A stretch of 64,000 nt of DNA. It comes from JAJAZB01 sp964244295. GTDB lineage: Bacteria > Bacteroidota > Bacteroidia > Cytophagales > Spirosomataceae. The notes below the pieces were generated by a model, which worked only from the letters and a program-made list of their open reading frames with translations, was not told the DNA's origin and did not search any database. Positions 58,944 through 64,000 of the stretch are shown piece by piece (position 1 is the stretch's first letter; every line of letters starts with the position of its first letter). A program made the position numbers and the translations under genes. The stretch lies in assembly GCA_964244295.1 (NCBI GenBank), contig CAXTIG010000005.1, forward strand, positions 140,681 through 204,680, read 5' to 3'.

Positions 58944-60602
58944 ATGCGCCCGTTCAATCCGACCACCCTACTCCGGCGGGCCAAGCCCGCCATTGCCCTT
59001 ACCCTGTTGATGCCCTTCGGCCTGGCATCGTTGGCCCAAACGCCCACCAAACTGGTGAATCGCTACACCAACCAATCCATCAGCCTGGCCGGCGGTACCC
59101 TGAGTACCTCGCCGTCGGCGACGGACACATGGTTGGTGGAAACTGCCACCGAGCCTGAGTTTGTCCGCCTCAAGCACGCTACCACGGGCAGCTACCTCCA
59201 CGTCGAAGGCGGGCCGCTGCAAGCCGGTACCGTTCAGCCCGGCTGGTGGAGCGCCCAGTGGAGTCTCAAACCCGTGGAGGGTTTTTACCAACTCGTCAAC
59301 CGCTACACGAAGGCGTACCTCCACGTCGAAGGCGGGCCGCTGGTGGCTGGTGCCCTGGGTGCCCCCGGCTGGTGGAGCGCCCAGTGGAAAATCGACGCCG
59401 GGGCCAGGGGGCCGCAGGCGGCCCCCAAAGTCGCCGCGCGCCCACTGTACGTGGTGGCTCACCGCTGCAATTCGCCGTCGCTGCTGACCGATGCCCTCAA
59501 CCGGGGAGCCAACGCCATTGAATTCGACGTGCGCTACGGCAAACCCGTGGCTGGTGCCGATCCGGCCTGGTTTGTCGAGCACGATTTTGCCAACGTTGGC
59601 TCCACGAAACTGTCCGACTGGCTGGATGCCGCCCGAACCCTGGCTGAACGCAATCCGCACTGGGCCTTGCTATACGTAGACATCAAAACCGCCGAACGCC
59701 TGGATGAACTGAAACGGCTGCTCCGCGAAAAACTGCCCGCTGCCATCCAGATTCTGTATTCGATGGGAAATTACGCCGACCGGGGTGCCTTCGACAACGT
59801 CCTGCCGCTAGAAGCCAACGAAGGGCTTTCCATCGATTACCACACCAACGTGCAGGAAGTAAAAGACTACTTCGTGTCGAAGGGCATCAGTCGCTGCTGG
59901 TTTGGCATCGGACTCAACGCCGGGATGTCGGAGGCCTCGAAACCGATGCTGCTCACCGCCTCGAAAGAGGCCGTTCAGGTGCGCAACACGACGAGCCAGT
60001 TAGCAAAAACCTGCGTCTGGACGTTTGAATCGGAAAGCTCCATCCGCCGTTATTTCGACAAAGTGCGGGTCGATGCGGTGTTGGTCAATCCGCGAGCCAT
60101 CGACATCGGTATTCGCGTTGCCAACGAAAACGGCCGCCTGGCTACCCGCAACGACCCCGCGTTTCAGGCCGTGTACGGTGAGGCGTTACCCGTCGATGCG
60201 GTTTCGGCCACCGAAGCCATTACAAAGCCAATCGTAGAGATTGGCACCGGCATTGTCGGTTGGTGGAAAACCGCGACCAAAGGATCGACCTCCCGCGCTT
60301 TGAACCCCGGCGAGGGCTACTTATCGGTTTTCAATCAGTCCTCGTTCGTCACGGAGGTCCGGTGCAGTTTTACCTATAATTCAAAGGAGGAGTCGGCCTC
60401 CGAAAAAATTTCAGCGGGCTACACCTCGCAGTTTTACGTTCCCGCCGGGGCCACCAACGTTTCGTTGTCCGTGAACAGCATCGCCACAACGAAAAAGCTG
60501 GGCATGAACCTGGCCTGGGCGACCTCCCCCGGCTCGAAGCAGTGCTACAAATGCTGGGGCAGTATTTTCGACCCCAGTTGGGGAAGCATCGGTTGCCGCT
60601 GA
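58944..60602 (+). CDS. Secreted sphingomyelinase D-like phosphodiesterase with the same flanking domains
   Basis: 552 aa, 21 bp after the phosphoesterase gene, so probably one operon. The signal peptide ends near LASLAQ. Residues ~32-155 repeat the W-rich trefoil-like module (HVEGGPLQAGTVQPGWWSAQ twice). The catalytic core has H173 in VVAHRCN, GANAIEFDV with E193 and D195, H213 in VEHDF, LLYVDIKT, and WTFESESSIRRYF then DAVLVNPR. The His-to-Glu distance of 20, the HxxN motif and GANxIExDV match the sphingomyelinase D/phospholipase D toxin family better than ordinary GDPDs. The C-terminal ~95 residues (YLSVFNQSSFVTEVRCSFTY, FYVPAGATNVSLSV, CYKCWGSIFDPSW) match the phosphoesterase's C-terminus and resemble cytolysin domain 4. 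Confidence 0.78.
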   Translation: MRPFNPTTLLRRAKPAIALTLLMPFGLASLAQTPTKLVNRYTNQSISLAGGTLSTSPSATDTWLVETATEPEFVRLKHATTGSYLHVEGGPLQAGTVQPGWWSAQWSLKPVEGFYQLVNRYTKAYLHVEGGPLVAGALGAPGWWSAQWKIDAGARGPQAAPKVAARPLYVVAHRCNSPSLLTDALNRGANAIEFDVRYGKPVAGADPAWFVEHDFANVGSTKLSDWLDAARTLAERNPHWALLYVDIKTAERLDELKRLLREKLPAAIQILYSMGNYADRGAFDNVLPLEANEGLSIDYHTNVQEVKDYFVSKGISRCWFGIGLNAGMSEASKPMLLTASKEAVQVRNTTSQLAKTCVWTFESESSIRRYFDKVRVDAVLVNPRAIDIGIRVANENGRLATRNDPAFQAVYGEALPVDAVSATEAITKPIVEIGTGIVGWWKTATKGSTSRALNPGEGYLSVFNQSSFVTEVRCSFTYNSKEESASEKISAGYTSQFYVPAGATNVSLSVNSIATTKKLGMNLAWATSPGSKQCYKCWGSIFDPSWGSIGCR

Positions 60603-60653
60603 ACAGAATCAGGAATCTGAGCGCTGTGCCTTGAAGTAATTTTCAGGAGACTC

Positions 60654-60722
60654 GGGTAGGAGTAGTTGCTGAGTAAAACCAGTTCCACTGCGGCTGGCCT
60701 CAGTCAGCAACTACTCCTACCC
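60654..60722. repeat. Perfect palindrome with 19-bp arms
   Basis: GGGTAGGAGTAGTTGCTGA (60654-60672) and its exact complement (60704-60722) around a 31-bp loop, 52 bp after the sphingomyelinase D-like gene. It probably acts as a terminator or mRNA-stabilising hairpin. Confidence 0.88.
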
Positions 60723-60809
60723 AGTTGAGACCTACTCAAGTCAACTAGACCTGGTCAGGTGGATTTTCACTACCATTTTACCCCAAACTATACCCGGACG
60801 GTGTCAATC

Positions 60810-61042
60810 ATGCCAACGGTTCTCAGAATTCATCAGAGACTGGCGCAACCGGGCGGGACTGGGCGGTACTGACGCAGGAGGAGTTATCCTACAAAGCGGT
60901 CGTCGGGCTGCGGTTCGTGCGCGACCTGGAGCAGGGCAAAGCCACCTTGCGGCTCGATAAGGTGAATCAAGTGCTTTGGCTTTTTAACCACAAAGTGGAG
61001 CCGGTGCCGTTTGACCCTGCTGTTGTTGACCGTAAATCGTAA
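60810..61042 (+). pseudogene. HipB/Y4mF-like XRE antitoxin remnant
   Basis: Pieces in three frames give a typical HipB-like protein: MPTVL, then EFIRDWRNRAGL, then LTQEELSYKAVVGLRFVRDL and KATLRLDKVNQVLWLFNH before TAA at 61040-61042. Frameshifts near 60825 and 60870 separate the pieces. The helix-turn-helix core is intact but not joined to a start. No HipA toxin gene follows; only a methylase fragment does. Confidence 0.75.
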
Positions 61043-61056
61043 CGTTATCGTGTTTC

Positions 61057-61260
61057 TTGCTGACCGAACTCGCCAAAGCGGGTACTACGCTTACGCCAAC
61101 CCAGCAAAAAGACTGGTTGACGGCATTTAAAACCGAAAAGGAGGGGCTGCCGCAAACCGAGGCGCAAATCACCGCCACCGACAAACAGATTAATGACCTG
61201 GCGTACGAACTCTACGGCCTGACGGAAAATGAACGAGCCTGGGTTGAGAGAATGGCATAG
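61057..61260 (+). pseudogene. C-terminal fragment of an Eco57I/TaqI-like restriction-modification methylase
   Basis: 67 residues open from a TTG. The segment TPTQQKDWLTAFKTEKEGLP followed by ITATDKQINDLAYELYGLTE resembles the extreme C-terminus of large type IIG-like methylases, where a coiled coil ends in a (I)D(x)xVYELYGLTxEE motif. The rest of the gene is absent, and the sequence upstream is the antitoxin remnant. It is thus a leftover of a lost restriction-modification gene rather than a functional small protein. Confidence 0.65.
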
Positions 61261-61298
61261 AAAAAGCCCGCCGCATCCCAGAATGCAGCGGGCTTTTC
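61261..61298. terminator. Bidirectional terminator
   Basis: AAAAAGCCCGCCGC ... GCAGCGGGCTTTTC, downstream of the methylase fragment and of the convergent DAHP synthase gene. Confidence 0.85.
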
Positions 61299-61335
61299 TT
61301 TCAAACCTCAACCAATCAAACCCTCAAACCTTAAT

Positions 61336-62430
61336 TCAAGCCTGAACCTGATTCATCACCTCCGTCTGCTTCCGGATCGATTCGAGGTGGATGAGTTTGA
61401 AGAGTTCTTCCACCGTTTCGGGGTAGAGGTTCATCTTTTTAGCCAGTTCGGCGCGGCTGGTGTGGACTTGCTTCCAGCGGTCGAGTTGGAGCACGGCCAC
61501 GTTGTTGTCGCGCTTGTACTCGCCCAGTTTTTCGACGACCGACATCCGGGCGGCCAGCACTTCGAGCAGTTCGCGGTCGAGGTTGTCGATTTTGGCCCGG
61601 AGGTGTTCGAGTTCGTTCTGGTATTCGGCCCCGTAGGTGGCTTTACGGGTTTGTAGATCGTGGAGCATCTCGCCGAGGGCGGCGGGTGTGAGTTGCTGGG
61701 CGGCATCGCTCCAGGCTTTGTCGGGGTCGCGGTGGCTTTCGATGATGAGGCCGTCGTAGTTCAAATCGAGCGCCCGCTGGGCCAACTCGAAGAGGTACGC
61801 CCGCTTGCCCGCCATGTGGCTGGGGTCGCCGATGAGGGGCAGTTGGGGGAATTGCGTTTTCAGTTCAATCGCAATCTGCCAGAACGGGCTGTTGCGAAAC
61901 TTCGTCTCCTGCATATTGGAGAAACCCCGGTGAATGGCCGCCAGCTTTTTGATGCCCGAATTTTGCAGGCGCTCGAAGGCCCCAATCCACAGCGCGAGGT
62001 CGGGGTTGACGGGGTTTTTCACCAACACCGGCACGTCCACGCCTTTCAGCGCGTCGGCGATTTCCTGCACGTTGAAGGGGTTCACCGTCGTGCGGGCACC
62101 AATCCAGAGGATGTCGATGCCGTATTTCAGGGCCAGTTCGATGTGTTCGGGCGTGGCTACTTCGACGGCGATGGGCAAGCCGGTTTCTTTTTTCACGGCT
62201 TGCAGCCAGGGCAGGGCCGCCTCGCCCATCCCCTCGAAGGAGCCGGGCCGGGTGCGGGGCTTCCACACGCCCGCCCGGATGACGTGGGCGTAGCCTTCTT
62301 TGGCAATCTGAGTGACGGTCTCGTGTACCTGCTCTTCGGTTTCGGCACTGCACGGCCCGGCGATAATCAGCGGTTTGCCGCCGGTGTCGATCCAGTCCTG
62401 AAGGGGGGTAATGTCCAGCTTCGCGCTCAT
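61336..62430 (-). CDS. Bifunctional DAHP synthase (KDO8P-synthase-like) / chorismate mutase type II
   Basis: 364 aa. Residues ~1-265 form a type I-beta DAHP synthase: AGPCSAETEEQ, GVWKPRTRPGSFEGMG, ILWIGARTTVNPF, AIHRGF, GDPSHMAGKR, IESHRDPDKA. Residues ~270-364 form an AroQ-type chorismate mutase with LRAKIDNLDRELLEVLAARM and KLGEYKRDNNVAVLQLDRW. The fused form is standard in Bacteroidota and allows feedback control of aromatic amino-acid synthesis. ATG at 62430. Confidence 0.95.
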   Translation of the reverse strand: MSAKLDITPLQDWIDTGGKPLIIAGPCSAETEEQVHETVTQIAKEGYAHVIRAGVWKPRTRPGSFEGMGEAALPWLQAVKKETGLPIAVEVATPEHIELALKYGIDILWIGARTTVNPFNVQEIADALKGVDVPVLVKNPVNPDLALWIGAFERLQNSGIKKLAAIHRGFSNMQETKFRNSPFWQIAIELKTQFPQLPLIGDPSHMAGKRAYLFELAQRALDLNYDGLIIESHRDPDKAWSDAAQQLTPAALGEMLHDLQTRKATYGAEYQNELEHLRAKIDNLDRELLEVLAARMSVVEKLGEYKRDNNVAVLQLDRWKQVHTSRAELAKKMNLYPETVEELFKLIHLESIRKQTEVMNQVQA

Positions 62431-62552
62431 GGTTTCTCGGTCAATGGAAATGGGAAATGGGTGGGAATCGGCTGGAATTCAATCGGTAGCGGCGAATGGT
62501 ACGTCGCGGATTCAAATCCGGGCCGAAGGATGTGTTTTACAAGTTGATGCCG

Positions 62553-62560
62553 TATCTTTG
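62553..62560 (+). promoter_or_regulatory. -7 element (TATCTTTG) upstream of proline dehydrogenase
   Basis: A perfect TAnnTTTG match 132 bp before the chosen start. A TTG at the expected -33 position is not present (TGT instead), so strength is uncertain. Confidence 0.45.
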
Positions 62561-62691
62561 CAATCCTTTTTAGCAGTAAGAATCTAAGCCTGTGCAGTTC
62601 CTCTTTTTTGGAAAAATACTTTGCTTTTTGAGTACGTTTTTTCAAACTTTCACCACCTCACTAAAGATCCTGGCACAAGGGATTTCGCATT

Positions 62692-63948
62692 ATGACCAAG
62701 ATGCCAACCGCCGTTCACCCCACCGGGGGGCGGAAAACCATCCATAAAATGTCGTTCGAGGACACCTCAACGGCCTTCGCCGACCAATCCGACTGGCAAC
62801 TCAAGAAAACCTATCTGATCTTCGCGGCCATGAACCAAAACTGGCTCGTAAAGATAGGCACTTTTTTCATCAAGCTTTTTTTGTACCTCAAATTCCCCAT
62901 CAAAAGCCTGATTCGAAGCACCGTCTTCGACCACTTCTGCGGGGGTGAAAGCATCGCCGGTTGCGGCAGAACGATCGAAAAACTCGACCACGCCCACGTG
63001 GGCACCATCCTCGACTACTCAGTCGAAGGCGAGGCTTCCGAAAAGAGTTTCGACGCCACGGTGCAGGAACTGCTCCACACCATCGAGAAAGCCAGCAAGA
63101 CACCCGCCATTTCCTTCGCCGTGTTTAAAGTGACCGGCATCGCCGATACTGAACTCCTCGAAAAAGCCCAGAGTGGCGACGACTTCAACGAAGCCGACCA
63201 AGCCGCCTTCCAGCGCGTCCGCGAACGGGTGAACGTACTTTGCCAGGCCGCCCACGACTGGCACGTCAAAATCTTCGTCGACGCCGAAGAAACCTGGATT
63301 CAGGACACCATCGACGGCCTGGCCTACGAAATGATGGCCCGCTACAACACCAAGCAGGCCGTGGTGTACAACACCTACCAACTCTACCGCCGCGACAGCT
63401 ACGAAAACCTCCGGCAGGCCACCGAAACCGCCCGGCAGGCGGGCTATAGCCTGGGGGCGAAACTGGTGCGCGGGGCCTACATGGAGCGCGAACGCCAGCG
63501 CGCCCACGAGATGGAATACTGCGAACCCGTACACGGCACGAAGGAAGAAACCGACCGCGATTTCAACCGGGCCGTGCATTTCTGCCTCGAAAACCGCGAC
63601 GTGGTGAGCATCTGCCTCGGCACCCACAACGAATACAGCAGCCTGTACCTCGCCGACGAAATGAACCGCCGGGGCATCGCCGCCAACGATCCGCACTTTT
63701 GGTTTGCCCAACTCCTCGGCATGAGCGACAACATCAGCTACAACCTCGCCAAAGCGGGCTACAACGTGGCCAAATACGTGCCCTACGGCCCCGTGGAAAC
63801 GGTGATGCCCTACCTGTTCCGCCGGGCCGAGGAAAACACCTCCGTGGCTGGGCAGGCCAGCCGGGAGTTTTCGCTCATCAAGCGCGAACTCGAACGCCGC
63901 CGCCGGGCCGTGTCGCGGGCGGCACGGAAGAAGGTGGCGAAGAAGTAG
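62692..63948 (+). CDS. Proline dehydrogenase
   Basis: 418 aa from ATG at 62692; ATG at 62749 (MSFEDTSTAFADQ) is equally close to where homologs start. It is an FAD-dependent TIM barrel that oxidises proline to pyrroline-5-carboxylate and passes electrons to quinone. Conserved blocks: GTILDYSVEGEASEKSFD, VDAEETWIQDTIDGLAYEMM, KLVRGAYMERERQRAHEM, LGTHNEYSS, FAQLLGMSDNISYNLAKAGY, KYVPYGPVETVMPYLFRRAE, ENTSVAG. The stand-alone monofunctional form is usual in Bacteroidota. The C-terminus is Arg/Lys-rich (RRRRAVSRAARKKVAKK), which may attach it to the membrane. Confidence 0.93.
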   Translation: MTKMPTAVHPTGGRKTIHKMSFEDTSTAFADQSDWQLKKTYLIFAAMNQNWLVKIGTFFIKLFLYLKFPIKSLIRSTVFDHFCGGESIAGCGRTIEKLDHAHVGTILDYSVEGEASEKSFDATVQELLHTIEKASKTPAISFAVFKVTGIADTELLEKAQSGDDFNEADQAAFQRVRERVNVLCQAAHDWHVKIFVDAEETWIQDTIDGLAYEMMARYNTKQAVVYNTYQLYRRDSYENLRQATETARQAGYSLGAKLVRGAYMERERQRAHEMEYCEPVHGTKEETDRDFNRAVHFCLENRDVVSICLGTHNEYSSLYLADEMNRRGIAANDPHFWFAQLLGMSDNISYNLAKAGYNVAKYVPYGPVETVMPYLFRRAEENTSVAGQASREFSLIKRELERRRRAVSRAARKKVAKK

Positions 63949-64000
63949 AGGAAGGAAAGTAGAAGAAAGAAATAAAATAACAACAACGATTCCCCTCCTT

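Noticed and set aside
62430..62540. A tRNA-like stretch with GGATTCAAATCCG resembling a T arm upstream of proline dehydrogenase.
   Set aside because: No acceptor, D or anticodon stems can be paired around it; it is only a short inverted repeat.
1..64000. CRISPR array.
   Set aside because: No regularly spaced direct repeats with unique spacers exist. The short tandem repeats at 41981-42035 and 43313-43363 are contiguous minisatellites.

Overview
The window looks like a chromosomal segment of a GC-rich, gliding-type Bacteroidota, most likely order Cytophagales. The evidence is type IX secretion (T9SS) sorting domains (1-825, 14220-17198, 48351-52673), a SusC/SusD pair, large periplasmic-propeller sensor kinases, LuxR-type response regulators, and promoters of the Bacteroidota form TTG-N19/20-TAnnTTTG, the clearest being upstream of the tRNA. 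I cannot name a genus.

Layout. 1-1.8 kb: end of a T9SS type B surface protein, then fabD. 1.99-8.23 kb: a tRNA-Gln(TTG) whose 3' end is the attachment site of a compact 6.2-kb integrative element. The element is bounded by perfect 23-bp repeats, with GGTTGTC repeats near both ends. It carries a tyrosine integrase, an excisionase-like HTH protein, a replication-initiator-like protein, a GSx9DxD nucleotidyltransferase-like protein, two tandem 79-aa paralogs, a DUF2158 protein and two genes of unknown function. 8.3-19 kb: a Ser/Thr kinase with an OmpA-like lipoprotein, an FMN reductase, a DEAD-box helicase and surface or lipoproteins. 19-27.7 kb: a sensor kinase and LuxR regulator followed by susC-susD. 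27.7-37.5 kb: metabolic and small genes, including a secreted RidA, an AAC(6')-like acetyltransferase, a gamma carbonic anhydrase, a vanadium-haloperoxidase homolog, a long PurF-like amidotransferase, and two copies of a DUF4160-DUF2442 gene pair, one frameshifted. 37.7-43.9 kb: nuoN, nuoM, a DUF421 gene and nuoL. 44-52.7 kb: a decaying locus with a broken hybrid two-component regulator and two fused, broken FG-GAP/T9SS genes. 52.8-60.6 kb: a sensor kinase and LuxR regulator divergent from two secreted phosphodiesterases. 60.8-61.3 kb: remnants of an antitoxin and a methylase. 61.3-64 kb: DAHP synthase/chorismate mutase and proline dehydrogenase.

Three things deserve most attention. (1) The paired secreted enzymes at 57.1-60.6 kb, a calcineurin-like phosphoesterase and a sphingomyelinase D-like protein, share an N-terminal three-repeat beta-trefoil-like module and a C-terminal domain resembling domain 4 of cholesterol-dependent cytolysins. 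They lie downstream of two palindromic operator-like sites. (2) The small tRNA-Gln element and its nucleotidyltransferase/paralog cassette. (3) A dense set of long palindromic elements, mostly at gene ends. Related repeat sequences also lie in frame inside nuoN and nuoL.
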